Positions 35,877 to 45,579 of a DNA stretch of 58,930 nucleotides are shown here, in pieces. The stretch is from NCBI GenBank assembly GCA_014879835.1, contig JACSRJ010000227.1, positions 1 through 58,930 of the forward strand. The letters run 5' to 3'. The position numbers and the translations under genes are program-made. Source of the DNA: Anaerolinea sp. (GTDB lineage: Bacteria; Chloroflexota; Anaerolineae; Aggregatilineales; UBA2796). The notes beneath the pieces are model-generated. The model saw nothing but the letters and a program-made list of their open reading frames with translations, searched no databases and had not been told where the DNA came from. Each line of letters starts with the position of its first letter. Position 1 is the first letter of the stretch.

Positions 35877-35933
35877 GATGGCTCCCAATAGTGGTTGATG
35901 GCTGAACGATTCACACAACGATCAGCAGCGGCG

Positions 35934-35962
35934 ATTGTACCGCGCTGTCATTACGAATGGAA
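35934..35962 (-). promoter_or_regulatory. Possible promoter of thrS
   Basis: TTCCAT, 17 bases, TACAAT on the minus strand, about 58 bases before the ATG. The -10 box is good and the -35 box is weak. Confidence 0.4.
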
Positions 35963-36079
35963 CTGAAAATGCCACAAACAAGGGGCGTTGCGGCTGTTCA
36001 GTTCCCGATCAGCCATCAAACGCCCAGACGAGTGAGGGTCTGAGTGCCCGTCTCGCCGGTATCAGGGTCAGTCATGTGG

Positions 36080-36427
36080 TTAACCTTTCATAGTCTCCAG
36101 AAAAAATTCATCCTCGCACGGGAAAAAGACGCTCTCAAAAGTGCCTAGTGTCATCAAGTTATCGATCACATCCTCAATCGTGTCCGGGTTGAGGTTCTCG
36201 ATGATCACATGGGGGGTTTCCAGCGCCACAAAACGCACTGGAGGCATGTTGGGCGAATCCGATGCGACCTCGTGGCTGAGGAACATTTGGCGCTGAAGGT
36301 AGGAAATGGTCGCAAACGAGGCCGACCAGACTGCACCGTCCTCCAGCTCCACAATCACATCGGTAATATCGTCAATGGGGTTGAAGCCCTCATCATTTTG
36401 TCGCTCAATCAGAACTTGGTTGATCAT
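36080..36427 (-). CDS. Hypothetical protein, 115 residues
   Basis: I do not recognise this family. From the ATG at 36427 (GGAGAAAGGA upstream) it gives an acidic 115-residue protein with no signal peptide or membrane segment. Its beta-strand pattern (ITDVIVELEDGAVWSASFAT, then VRFVALETPHVIIENL) and the ending FESVFFPCED suggest a small single-domain fold. The frame stays open to 36556, giving up to 158 residues, but there is no ribosome site at that start. A strong promoter at 36616 faces it, so it is probably a real gene. Confidence 0.6.
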   Translation of the reverse strand: MINQVLIERQNDEGFNPIDDITDVIVELEDGAVWSASFATISYLQRQMFLSHEVASDSPNMPPVRFVALETPHVIIENLNPDTIEDVIDNLMTLGTFESVFFPCEDEFFLETMKG

Positions 36428-36615
36428 GGGTTTAGCAATTGTCCTTTCTCCATACACTAAAAACACTGTCGGCGGCGGTGCGCCGTTTATTTCTGTGTAA
36501 AAGCCTGTCCAGTACCAGATCGTCAGGGTAACAGGAACAAAAACTCCCCCGTCCATGCATGGGTCAGAGGAGCATAGGCGGTCATCCAGTTATCCAGCAA
36601 ATACTACTGTTCACA

Positions 36616-36644
36616 GAATAAAACAAAACGAATACCGCGTCAAT
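36616..36644 (-). promoter_or_regulatory. Promoter of the 115-residue hypothetical gene
   Basis: TTGACG, 17 bases, TATTCT on the minus strand inside an AT-rich patch. Transcription would begin near 36609, giving a leader of about 180 bases if the ATG at 36427 is used. Confidence 0.65.
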
Positions 36645-36834
36645 AGGATTTTGATACTGTGTTTATACAATCTCAATGATTCCCGAATGAAGCGGACAGT
36701 GGATTGCGCGGGTTGGGGCGGGATCATGGTTTGATCTGGGATCAGGAGCGAGGTTCCCATCCTTACCCCAGACGGGCGCACACAGACGCCCCTGACCTCA
36801 CCCGAGAACTGGACACCATGCTATAGGAGTTGAC

Positions 36835-39800
36835 CTAGTTCACCACTTTCAAGAAGTACACCCCCCGGCCACCCACTGCTACTAGATGAACCCCATCAGG
36901 GTTGAAGGCACAGGCGTTAAGGGGCGAATCAACATACAAAGCCGCACATTCGACATATTCACCGCTGCGTAGCTCCCACAGTTTAATGCAGTTGTCCTGA
37001 GCGACTGTGACCACATGTTTCCCATCAGCGCTTATGGTGAAGTCAGAAATGTGCCCGCTGTGGGCCGCACGGACATCCTTGAAGGTTCCACTAACGATCT
37101 CCCAAAATCGCAGATCCGCCTTGGCAGCAGCGATGATCGTTTTGCCATCCGGGGTGAATTTGACTCCCATCACGGGTGCAGAGTGCCCCTTAAAAGGTTT
37201 TATCTCCGCGCCCGTGTTGGCGTTCCACAAGATGACCGTTTTGTCTTTAGAAGCCGAGACAAAACTATCCCCAGTAGGACTAAAAGCGCAGTCAGTGACC
37301 CAGTCTTTATGGCCGGGCAGTGTGTGGCTCAGTTTCCCCGTATCGGCCTCCCACACTTTGAGTTTATTGTCGTCACCACAAGAAATAATCAGATCCCCTT
37401 GAGGGCTGAAAGCGCAGGCCCGCACCCAACTGGTGTGCGCGTTCAAGGTGCGGATTGAGGTGCCGTTGGACAGATCCCATAGGATCAAGCTGCCATCATC
37501 GGCACCAGAGAGCGCTCGGGTTCCATCTGGACTGATCGCACAAGCCCTAACGGCGGTGGTATGCCCGGAGAGGGTGCGTATTTCTCTTCCGCTCTCCACT
37601 TCCCACAAGCGCAGGGTGTGATCGGTTGAGGTTGAAAGTGCATACTTCCCATCTGGGCTGATGGCGCAGTCAGTGACATCGCCCGTATGCCCATTTTGGA
37701 TCAGCCGCTCACCACCGCTTTGAATCACCCATAACCTAAGTGAGGTATCCTCCGAAGCGGAGATAAAGGCCTTACCATCAGGGAAAAAGACACAGCCCAT
37801 CACCCCGCCGGTATGTCCTACGTGGCGGGTGCAATGGGCCCCGGTGGTTGCGTGCCATGTGCGCACTGTCTGATCTAGCGAAGCGGACAGGATCAGAGAA
37901 CCATTGGCACTGTAGGCACACGCCTGAACCGCCTCCGAGTGGGCCTTGATGACTTGTTTTTCCGCACCGGTATGCACATCCCAGACACGCACTGTACCAT
38001 CCTCAGCGCCGGAGAGCAAATTTTGCCCGTTAGGGCTGAAGGCGCAGCAGGTGATAGGATCGTCATGTCCATCGAAGGTGCGAACCATAGCCCCATTGGA
38101 AAGGTTCCAAAGACGTAAAGTGCCATCATCGGAGGCAGAAGCAGCCCACTTTCCATCCGAACTAACAGCGCAGGCGTTCACCGCCTTTTGATGCCCCTTG
38201 AGAAGATGCAGTTGGGTACCCTTGACTGCATCCCAGATTCGCACTGTTTTATCAGCCGATGCAGACACAATCAGGGTGCCGTCAGGCGTGACCGCGCAGC
38301 TCTTGACTGCGCCCTGATGCCCTTCTAAGGTGCGGTAGGTGATACCATTGTGCGCACCCCAGATTCGGAGTGTCTTGTCGGCGGAACCGGAGACGATCAG
38401 GTCTTCAGCGCGTGCTGCCCGAAACACAACGCAGCTTAACACTGCGCTTTTGTGCCCGCTGAGGGTTTGACGCACCTTGCCAGTCACGGGGTCCCATACC
38501 TTGAGGGTTCGGTCAGATGAAGCCGAAACCACAAACTTGCCATCGGATGCTATCCCACACGCATTCACCACATCCCGATGCCCACTGAGGGCACGCACCA
38601 ACCCTTGTCGGGCCAGATCAGGGGGCGCGTGGTGCACGGTCAAAAAGGGGTGGGACAGATCCGCAGCCAATTTGTCGACGATTGTCCGCAGTTCGGTAAG
38701 GTGCTGAATCCGGCTGTGCAGCGTCCCCCCAATATCCTTGTGGAGGGTGATCGTCCCATAGAGATGGGCTGAAGCAGTGAAACTGCGACGTAGAAGGGTA
38801 ATCATCTTGTCATTAGGGGCAATTATGGCTGCCTGTCGGAGGTCATTTTCCGCACTATAGCTTCCCAAAAGCGAAGTTTTCCGGGTGAGGTAGTACAAAT
38901 CTTTGACCATCTCCACCACTTCTGCACCCCGCCCAGCCTGAATTAAGTGATAGGTTAGATGCTCCCACAGGTAACGCGGGGTGTTGGGTAGTTCCGCCCA
39001 GCGTGGTGGGCGAACCGCATCAAGTAAGCGCTTATGTGTCTCTACTAAATCTACTTTGGGTGGTTTTTGGAGGTACTCACGAATCACGTCATGCAGACGG
39101 ATCACCCGTGCTTTGCGATCATATTTAAGAAGCAGCGAAAGATCATCAAGGCGTTCGCACAATTTCTCAACTTGTTTGGGTTTCATGCCGCTGGTGATGC
39201 CCCACAGCTTTTCCAAGATGGCGAGTGGTATCTCAACATCTTCAGGAAAGATCGACAGCTCCGCATAACGCTTCTGCTGATCGTCGCTTAACTGTTTGAG
39301 ACTGACCCGCAGAGTCGCTTCTACAGCAAGATCACGCACCATCGTTTTACGGGGATCAAAAGCGGTCAGCCCTTCCTCAGAAAGGGTCTGGTTGACAAAT
39401 TCTAGTGCTGCGGGCAGCCCCACCGCCGCGGATCGATCCCGCAGCACCCCATTCACCAACTTCAACAAGAGGGGCCAGTATCCCAAACGTTTGGCCAGCC
39501 CATAGAGTTCCTCTCGGTCTCTGTGGGACGGCAGCCCGAAGCTCAGAAGGCTCACCCCCTCCTCACGCTGCATGACGGGAACTTTGATCTGTTTTGTGCC
39601 CGGCGGAAGGGTCTCTTCGTTGCGGGTGGTGATCAATCGGGTACAGTGAGCCCCCCCTTGCAAAAAGGGTGCGGCATCGGATTCCTGCCACACATCGTCA
39701 ATGACCAGCAGGATATAGCGGTTTTTGATCAGCTCCGCGAAGCGCGTTCGGGCTGCTTCTACAGTCGTAAAACCGCTGCGTTTGCCACTTAGGATGCAGA

Positions 39801-40485
39801 TCAGATCTTCGAGCCTGCCCACCAGATCGGGGTTTTCACCCAGCGTGATCCACAAGATACCTTCGTGAAAGTGCTGCCGAACTTGACTATCATGGCACAG
39901 GGCGCGGGCGAGGATGGTTTTTCCAAATCCCCCCGTCCCACGGAGCGCTGCTGTAAGGGCAATGCGATCCCCCTGCTGAGGATCAACCAACAGGCTGATC
40001 AACTCCCGCATCACCTCTGGGCGTGGGACATAATCTGGGGGCAGTTCCTCGGCCATATTGGGGCAGGCGATCTTTTCGATGGGCAGCCGTAAAGTTTGAA
40101 GCAGGGTTTCCCACTGATCGGGGTGATACACATCGATAAAATTGGAGTCACGCATCCAGCGGGGCATTTGGGAGAAATCAACACCGGGCGCGCCAATGAC
40201 CGGAATCACCCGCACTCCGTCTGTTTTGGCCAGTTCCCATTCCTTACGCATATACTCCGAACGCTGTGCTGCCGGGGTGGCCACAAGGATCAGAAAATCT
40301 GCCTGATGGATCGCCTTCTCGATCTCCGACCAGAAGTTTAGACCAGCCTCAATACTAGTGCGATCTTGCCAGACTGTCAGTCCTTCACCCTCCAAGCGCT
40401 TTCGGAGGCTAATGGCAAACACCTCACCGTCACTGCGGGCATAGGAGATGAAAATCTTCTTGGGGGCGCGTAGATCGGAGGTCAT
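36835..40485 (-). CDS. TIR-NB-ARC-WD40 protein (bacterial NLR-like, intact motifs)
   Basis: 1216 residues in three parts. A TIR domain (9-135) starts KKIFISYARSDG and carries SEYMRKEW with Glu82 at the place of the NAD-cleaving glutamate of active TIR enzymes. An NB-ARC STAND ATPase follows, with P-loop GTGGFGKT (183-190) and Walker B ILLVIDDVW, then a winged-helix-like region. From about residue 635 to the end there are 14 WD40 repeats, each with a GH...D..V..W/LW pattern. By analogy with NLR proteins, the WD40 ring would sense a ligand, the ATPase would oligomerise, and the TIR would act. An antiphage or signalling role is inferred. A TTGAGA-N16-TATACT promoter lies upstream. It is a tandem paralogue of the next gene. 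Confidence 0.9.
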   Translation of the reverse strand: MTSDLRAPKKIFISYARSDGEVFAISLRKRLEGEGLTVWQDRTSIEAGLNFWSEIEKAIHQADFLILVATPAAQRSEYMRKEWELAKTDGVRVIPVIGAPGVDFSQMPRWMRDSNFIDVYHPDQWETLLQTLRLPIEKIACPNMAEELPPDYVPRPEVMRELISLLVDPQQGDRIALTAALRGTGGFGKTILARALCHDSQVRQHFHEGILWITLGENPDLVGRLEDLICILSGKRSGFTTVEAARTRFAELIKNRYILLVIDDVWQESDAAPFLQGGAHCTRLITTRNEETLPPGTKQIKVPVMQREEGVSLLSFGLPSHRDREELYGLAKRLGYWPLLLKLVNGVLRDRSAAVGLPAALEFVNQTLSEEGLTAFDPRKTMVRDLAVEATLRVSLKQLSDDQQKRYAELSIFPEDVEIPLAILEKLWGITSGMKPKQVEKLCERLDDLSLLLKYDRKARVIRLHDVIREYLQKPPKVDLVETHKRLLDAVRPPRWAELPNTPRYLWEHLTYHLIQAGRGAEVVEMVKDLYYLTRKTSLLGSYSAENDLRQAAIIAPNDKMITLLRRSFTASAHLYGTITLHKDIGGTLHSRIQHLTELRTIVDKLAADLSHPFLTVHHAPPDLARQGLVRALSGHRDVVNACGIASDGKFVVSASSDRTLKVWDPVTGKVRQTLSGHKSAVLSCVVFRAARAEDLIVSGSADKTLRIWGAHNGITYRTLEGHQGAVKSCAVTPDGTLIVSASADKTVRIWDAVKGTQLHLLKGHQKAVNACAVSSDGKWAASASDDGTLRLWNLSNGAMVRTFDGHDDPITCCAFSPNGQNLLSGAEDGTVRVWDVHTGAEKQVIKAHSEAVQACAYSANGSLILSASLDQTVRTWHATTGAHCTRHVGHTGGVMGCVFFPDGKAFISASEDTSLRLWVIQSGGERLIQNGHTGDVTDCAISPDGKYALSTSTDHTLRLWEVESGREIRTLSGHTTAVRACAISPDGTRALSGADDGSLILWDLSNGTSIRTLNAHTSWVRACAFSPQGDLIISCGDDNKLKVWEADTGKLSHTLPGHKDWVTDCAFSPTGDSFVSASKDKTVILWNANTGAEIKPFKGHSAPVMGVKFTPDGKTIIAAAKADLRFWEIVSGTFKDVRAAHSGHISDFTISADGKHVVTVAQDNCIKLWELRSGEYVECAALYVDSPLNACAFNPDGVHLVAVGGRGVYFLKVVN

Positions 40486-40518
40486 CCTTGCCTTCCTGTT
40501 TCTGAAAGGTTCATATCT

Positions 40519-40546
40519 AGTATATGTCTGGTTAAAAAACTCTCAA
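40519..40546 (-). promoter_or_regulatory. Promoter of the TIR-NB-ARC-WD40 gene
   Basis: TTGAGA, 16 bases, TATACT on the minus strand, 34 bases before the ATG, with GGAAGG at the ribosome site. Confidence 0.6.
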
Positions 40547-40820
40547 AAAAGAGTCCCCCTCAAGAACTTTTGTCAGGAAATGGGGCAGCACGTGAGGGTT
40601 GTGTTATGGAAGGGTAGCTGAGAAGCGTTCGAGCGGTCCGCGTTGGCGGGGTTCAAGGGGGTGGATAAGGCCCGCGATCCAATCTGAATCGTGGGGGTTC
40701 CGCTCAGCCGTGGTTTTAGAGACCGATTGAAAAGGCCGGGATTTACGCAGATTGAACCTATTTGCCCCCTATTTATCAAAAGGGGAAGGTTGAGGGGAAT
40801 GCCCCCTCAAGAACCTTATC

Positions 40821-40849
40821 CCCCCCTTCTCCAAACTGGAGAAGGGGGG
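40821..40849. repeat. Dispersed CCCCCTTCTCC palindrome
   Basis: Perfect 12-bp stem with a 5-nt loop, flanked by TTATCC and GGATGAGG. Same family as the elements at 1-57 and 5620-5662. It may also act as terminator for the second NLR gene, whose stop is 50 bases away. Confidence 0.6.
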
Positions 40850-40898
40850 AAAGGGGGGATGAGGTTAATCATCGAAAGGTGACTTCTCAAATAGTTTC

Positions 40899-43800
40899 TT
40901 AGCCCTGCCTTCCGCGCAGTTCCAAAATGCGGAGTTGCCCACTCTCGCCGCCTACCGCAAAGCGAGACCCATCCGCACTGAGAACGGCATAGTGGAGCTT
41001 ATCGGCACTGACATAACGAGCCAGCAGCTCGAACGCTTTACCCCGGAGACGCCATAGTTTGGCTTCACGGGTGCTCAGAGAAAGCAACCGCTCACCTTCA
41101 ACATGGGCTTTGCGCACCTCTTTGTCATGGGCATCAAGGGTCTGGACAAGCCCACCTTCGACCACATCCCACACCCGGATATAACCGTCGCCGGAGTAGG
41201 TCAAAAAACGCTGCGTATCAATGAAGAGCAACCTGCTCACGTACCGCTGAGGTGTGAGCAGCGTATGGCGCAGGTCAAAATCCGGGAGTTGGTAACACTC
41301 GATGCTGCCGCCGTTGGTGCCTGCTGCCAACCAACGCTGATCCGGGCTGAAACTCACGGAGGTGAAGTAGATTGGCTCTGTCTGTTCAGCCGAGAAGACT
41401 ACCTGCCGGGTATCCATACGATACACCCGCAGCACCCGATTTTTATAGGTAGAGGCGGCCACGAGGCTGTTATCGGGGGAGATCGCAAGGCCCGTCACCT
41501 GCTGGATCACATCCTCAAAAGGTTGGCGTTCCTCAAGGGGATTCAGCCCCCACTGAAGCAGAACATCGCCGTCAATTCTGCCCATAACTGCATATCGTTC
41601 ATCGGAGGTCACAGACAGTTCGTCCACCCATTCATACTTGACCCCTGCGAAGGCGGCTAGATTACGCCCCGACTCCAAATCCCACACCTGATAATCACTG
41701 TGGGCGGATTCGTGGGCCGCTGTGACTAGTGTTGTGCCCGCCGCTCCAATGGCCACAAAGCGCCCTGCATGTCCGCCCAAGGTATGCAGCAGTTCTCCTC
41801 GGCGCAGATCCCACACCTTCACAATCCCATCGTGTCCTGATGAGATTAACCGCTCACCAGACCTGATCAAATCAGCGATGCTGGCTGTGTGGGCAACCAC
41901 TGGCAGCGTTTCTTGAGTCAAGTCCCAGATGCGGATAGTTTTATCTTTTGCCCCAGAGATGAGGCGTTTCTCGTCCGGTGAAAGGGTTAGTGAGGTCACC
42001 TCGTCGGTGTGTTCAGCGTAACTTTTGAGTAACCGCCCATTTCCGCTCCCATCATCGATCTCCCACACGGAGATCAACCGTCCCATCGCTGTGAACACCC
42101 GCTTACCGTCGCGGCTGATCTGAATTCGTTGAATAGACAGCGCCCCTGTGGGTATGGTGAATAGTTCCAGTCCATCCGGGATGCTCCACAACTTCACCGA
42201 TTCGTCAGCGGAGACCAAACGACCGTCAGGTAGGAACTTGAGATCGTGGGGATAATCACGGTGCCCCTTACCAGAGGTATTGGGCGAATGGGTGAACAAC
42301 CACGACGAGAATTGAGGGAAGTCTAGATTGGCGATAAAGTTCTGGCTAAAGTCCGAAAGGGGTCTTTCTAGCCGTAACTCGGTCAAATTCCACAAGAGCA
42401 TCACATTGTTGATCGAGGCTGTGGCCGCGAAGCGGCCATCAGGGGATACAGCCAATGAGATCACCCACTCATTATGGCCTTCAAACAGGGCGATCTGCTC
42501 CTCCGAATATACATCCCAAAGGCGGACGGTATGATCCCGTGATACCGAAAGCAGACGAGCCCCATCAGGGGTGAAAGCGACCCGGCTCACAAAATTGGTA
42601 TGCCCTCGAAAAATACGCTGAACTTTCCATGTCTCGGTATCCCAAAGCATGATCATGTAATCGTCGGAGGCGGAGGCAATCCAGCGCCCATCGGGTGAGA
42701 GCGCCAAGTGGTTGACCGCTTCGGTGTGTCCTCCAAGGGTGCGCACCCACAACCCACGCTGGGTATTCCATACCCGCATCGTGCCATCTTCGGAGGCTGA
42801 GACCAAAGTTTGACCATCTGGCAGCATCACCAGACCACCAATGAAGTCTCGATGCCCTTTGAGGGTCAAGCGTAGTGCTGATTCAACTGGGCGTGAGACC
42901 GTCCCCACCGGGGCAAGCCAATATTCATCGGTAACGGCTTCAACCTGTGCCTTTATGTCCTCAAATTGACCCTCAGCAAGCCCGGCCAATGCGGTCAGAA
43001 TCTGACGCGGTTCTTGCACGATCTGCGGGAGTGCGTTTTTTAGCGTCTGATACAGTCCAAGCAGTTCGGGGCGGTCGTAATCCTTCAGAATCATGGGGAC
43101 TTCGGCCTTTGCCAGACGGGCCCGCATCCAGCCTAAATCGCGCAGGAGAGGCATTATGGCTTTCCCCGCCGCTTCCTGATGGTAAGGATAATAGGTAGCG
43201 GCATAACCATCTGGCAAAGCAAAGGGATCGCCCCAATGGGATAACAGCCGAAGATGATCAACGGACTCTACTGGGAATCGGTAACGCGCACGCACTCCCT
43301 CCGGGTCTATGGTGAGCATCCCTGCTGCTTCAAAGCGTCGGCAGAGCGTCTCCGCCTCCATGCCCCATAAGGCGCTCACACTGGACCATGGCACACCGAC
43401 CCCTTCCACAAACACCGACAAGGATCGGTAGTGGGCAGCCTCGTCCTCGGAAAAACGAGAGAGCGCTGCAAGGATCGGATCAACTCCTGTCAGAAGCAGA
43501 GATTCCAGTTGGGTCCAGTTTTGCTCAAGCCCATTCAGTACCCCCTTCAGCAAGCGCAAATCCCCCGGAAGGCTGCCACTCAAATCGATCACCCGTGCGG
43601 CCTGTGCAGCTTGATTGGGGAATCCGCTGCTCAGATACCGCACCGCTTCATCAGCCTCCATCCCGATCAGTTTGAGAGAGGGGAGAGCCTCATAGGCGCG
43701 ATCACTGATGATCACAAGCTGGACTTGATCTTCGAGGGCTAAAAAGGGCGCGATCTGCGACCACTCAAATACGTCATCAAGGACAATCAGAACCGGCTTG

Positions 43801-44498
43801 CCTCGCAGTCGGGCATTAAGGGCAGCCACCGCGTCCTGTTCCTCCGAAAATGCCTCTTGGGAAACTGTCAACCGCTGGTAAAGGTTGGTCAAAAGGGTGA
43901 GCGCCGTCCGCCGGGCCCCCACTTCGATCCAGATCACCCCGTTGCGTGCAGCCGCGCTGATCTCCGGTTGGCGACAGAGCGCGGCCGCCAAAAGGGTTCT
44001 GCCGCTGCCGGGTTCGCCGTACAAGCAAACTCGGCGTTGATCGAGCAAGTGTGCTTTTGCTTGATTCAACGGGACAGGGCGTTCAAGATAATCATTGGGT
44101 AAGAGGGGCGCTTCGGCAAGGATACGGATGCGCGGATAAGGATTGCGCATCAACCGCGCTACCTTCTTGAGTCCATCCTCATCGTTGGGGTAAGCATAGG
44201 AATCCCGGGCCCACATGGGTAAGCGGTTGAGCGCAAACCCCGCGAGCGGCAACAGAAAGATGGCTGTGCCCTCATCGTATGCCCGCCGCCACAGTTCCAT
44301 AAATTCGGGGGATTCAAGACCAGCCTTGGAACCCACTACGATTAGATAATCGATCTGAAGTAGGTTCAGCGCCCACTCTTTGGCATCCTCTGCCCAAATG
44401 CGCACATCCAGAGAAGACAACACACCGCGAATAACGGTTGCAGTCGTGATTCCATCCTCAGGATGGGCATGAATAGCCACTTTGGGGTGATTGGGCAC
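40899..44498 (-). CDS. Degenerate TIR-NB-ARC-WD40 paralogue
   Basis: 1199 residues from the GTG at 44498, which follows GGAGGAG; the open frame reaches 44660 but would then run into the glycosyltransferase gene. The architecture equals its neighbour: TIR-like domain (1-90), NB-ARC, winged helix, WD40 repeats from about 565 on. Key positions differ. Where the neighbour has Glu82 before Trp in the TIR domain, this one has Leu69. The P-loop reads GEPGSGRT, with Arg167 replacing the Walker A lysine, while Walker B (VLIVLDDVF) is kept. It may bind but not hydrolyse NTP, and the TIR may be inactive. A regulatory partner for the intact paralogue is an inference. Confidence 0.85.
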   Translation of the reverse strand: MPNHPKVAIHAHPEDGITTATVIRGVLSSLDVRIWAEDAKEWALNLLQIDYLIVVGSKAGLESPEFMELWRRAYDEGTAIFLLPLAGFALNRLPMWARDSYAYPNDEDGLKKVARLMRNPYPRIRILAEAPLLPNDYLERPVPLNQAKAHLLDQRRVCLYGEPGSGRTLLAAALCRQPEISAAARNGVIWIEVGARRTALTLLTNLYQRLTVSQEAFSEEQDAVAALNARLRGKPVLIVLDDVFEWSQIAPFLALEDQVQLVIISDRAYEALPSLKLIGMEADEAVRYLSSGFPNQAAQAARVIDLSGSLPGDLRLLKGVLNGLEQNWTQLESLLLTGVDPILAALSRFSEDEAAHYRSLSVFVEGVGVPWSSVSALWGMEAETLCRRFEAAGMLTIDPEGVRARYRFPVESVDHLRLLSHWGDPFALPDGYAATYYPYHQEAAGKAIMPLLRDLGWMRARLAKAEVPMILKDYDRPELLGLYQTLKNALPQIVQEPRQILTALAGLAEGQFEDIKAQVEAVTDEYWLAPVGTVSRPVESALRLTLKGHRDFIGGLVMLPDGQTLVSASEDGTMRVWNTQRGLWVRTLGGHTEAVNHLALSPDGRWIASASDDYMIMLWDTETWKVQRIFRGHTNFVSRVAFTPDGARLLSVSRDHTVRLWDVYSEEQIALFEGHNEWVISLAVSPDGRFAATASINNVMLLWNLTELRLERPLSDFSQNFIANLDFPQFSSWLFTHSPNTSGKGHRDYPHDLKFLPDGRLVSADESVKLWSIPDGLELFTIPTGALSIQRIQISRDGKRVFTAMGRLISVWEIDDGSGNGRLLKSYAEHTDEVTSLTLSPDEKRLISGAKDKTIRIWDLTQETLPVVAHTASIADLIRSGERLISSGHDGIVKVWDLRRGELLHTLGGHAGRFVAIGAAGTTLVTAAHESAHSDYQVWDLESGRNLAAFAGVKYEWVDELSVTSDERYAVMGRIDGDVLLQWGLNPLEERQPFEDVIQQVTGLAISPDNSLVAASTYKNRVLRVYRMDTRQVVFSAEQTEPIYFTSVSFSPDQRWLAAGTNGGSIECYQLPDFDLRHTLLTPQRYVSRLLFIDTQRFLTYSGDGYIRVWDVVEGGLVQTLDAHDKEVRKAHVEGERLLSLSTREAKLWRLRGKAFELLARYVSADKLHYAVLSADGSRFAVGGESGQLRILELRGRQG

Positions 44499-44601
44499 AG
44501 GATAACTCCTCCATGAGCAGGCGGCGGCACCGCGTTGAACTTGTGAACCCTTGCATTGGGCATGTGGGGGAACCCACCGCGCTTTGTGGTTATGGCCCTG
44601 A

Positions 44602-45381
44602 TCAGCGGGTGGTCTGGGCTTTAGCGTACACCCCCTGCCGCCAGTTGCGACGAATCTCAAGAACTTCAGTCACAATATGGAGCGAGTCCTGAACCAGACG
44701 CATCCGACTGTCCGGATCATAATACCAGTTGATAGGCACTTCGCGGAGGCTGTACCCTCGTTTCTGCGCAATATAGATCACTTCTACATCAAATCCGATC
44801 CCATCGATCTTGCTCACTGAAAAAATATCCTCGGCGACACTTCCTCGAAGGGCCTTAAATCCGCACTGGGTATCATTGAACCGGGGGAGGGCCATCACCT
44901 GCACCAGAAAGTTAAAAATACGCCCCATCCAGTGCCGATAAAATGGCTCACCATGACGAATCGCGCCCTTTGCCTCGCGGGAGCCGATGGCCAGATCAAC
45001 ATCAAGGGCAGGCGGGATGAACTTCAGCACCTCCTCAATGGGCATGGAAAGATCGGCATCACACAGAAAGCGAAATTCGCCCCGCGCCGCAAGCATCCCT
45101 CGTCGGATAGCGCGCCCTTTGCCGCGGGGCTCCCCGGCAAGCAGACGCACATATGGATGATCACGAAGGAAATCCTCCACCACTTGCACGGTTCGGTCAC
45201 TGCTGCCATTCTCCACAATCACCACTTCAGCCGTGAAGGGCTGCGTTTGGAGGAAGGCATCAATCTTGGCCAAACTTCCCGGAAGACGTTTCTCCTCGTT
45301 TAGAGCGGGAATGATGATCGAGAGGAAAGGGCGATCCGTGCTGCCGCTGTCCTTTTCGCGTTGATCCTGCACCATAACCAT
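44602..45381 (-). CDS. Family 2 glycosyltransferase (dolichyl-phosphate glucose synthase-like)
   Basis: 259 residues. The GT-A signatures are SIIIPALNEEKRLPGSL, VVIVENGSSDRT and FRFLCDADLSMP, the last giving the DxD metal site; FNDTQCGFKALRG and a late amphipathic RRNWRQGVYAK tail follow. The CDADLSMP form is typical of dolichyl/polyprenyl-phosphate beta-glucosyltransferases, which load sugar onto a lipid for GT-C enzymes. Such an enzyme (12264-14468) is encoded in this window. No membrane segment is present, so it would attach through the tail. It is 103 bases upstream of the degenerate NLR gene on the same strand. Confidence 0.88.
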   Translation of the reverse strand: MVMVQDQREKDSGSTDRPFLSIIIPALNEEKRLPGSLAKIDAFLQTQPFTAEVVIVENGSSDRTVQVVEDFLRDHPYVRLLAGEPRGKGRAIRRGMLAARGEFRFLCDADLSMPIEEVLKFIPPALDVDLAIGSREAKGAIRHGEPFYRHWMGRIFNFLVQVMALPRFNDTQCGFKALRGSVAEDIFSVSKIDGIGFDVEVIYIAQKRGYSLREVPINWYYDPDSRMRLVQDSLHIVTEVLEIRRNWRQGVYAKAQTTR

Positions 45382-45579
45382 AGTGTCCCCAGTGTTGCGC
45401 TTGCACCATCACCCAAGATCAGATGCGGTGGTGACCGGGGATGGAAGTTACCAAGCGCTTCACCCGATCACGGCGCACCATTATCCCCCACCACGTTCAG
45501 CTTGCCAATGAGAGGTGGTTAAGGAGCCAGACTCGGGCCCTTCTGCGCTCGCCAACCACCGTATGGGGGCGCAGATGAC

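Larger units (their letters stand above)
40486..40898. other. Intergenic region between the two NLR-like genes
   Basis: No gene supported. It holds the promoter of the first NLR gene (40519-40546), a small A/T-rich hairpin just upstream, and a dispersed palindrome with a 12-bp stem of CCCCCCTTCTCC type (40821-40849), related to the elements at 1 and 5620. Confidence 0.6.

Noticed and set aside
36835-40485. Possible tandem-duplicated DNA in the WD40 part
   Set aside because: The repeats are ordinary WD40 protein repeats with divergent DNA sequence, not recent DNA duplications.
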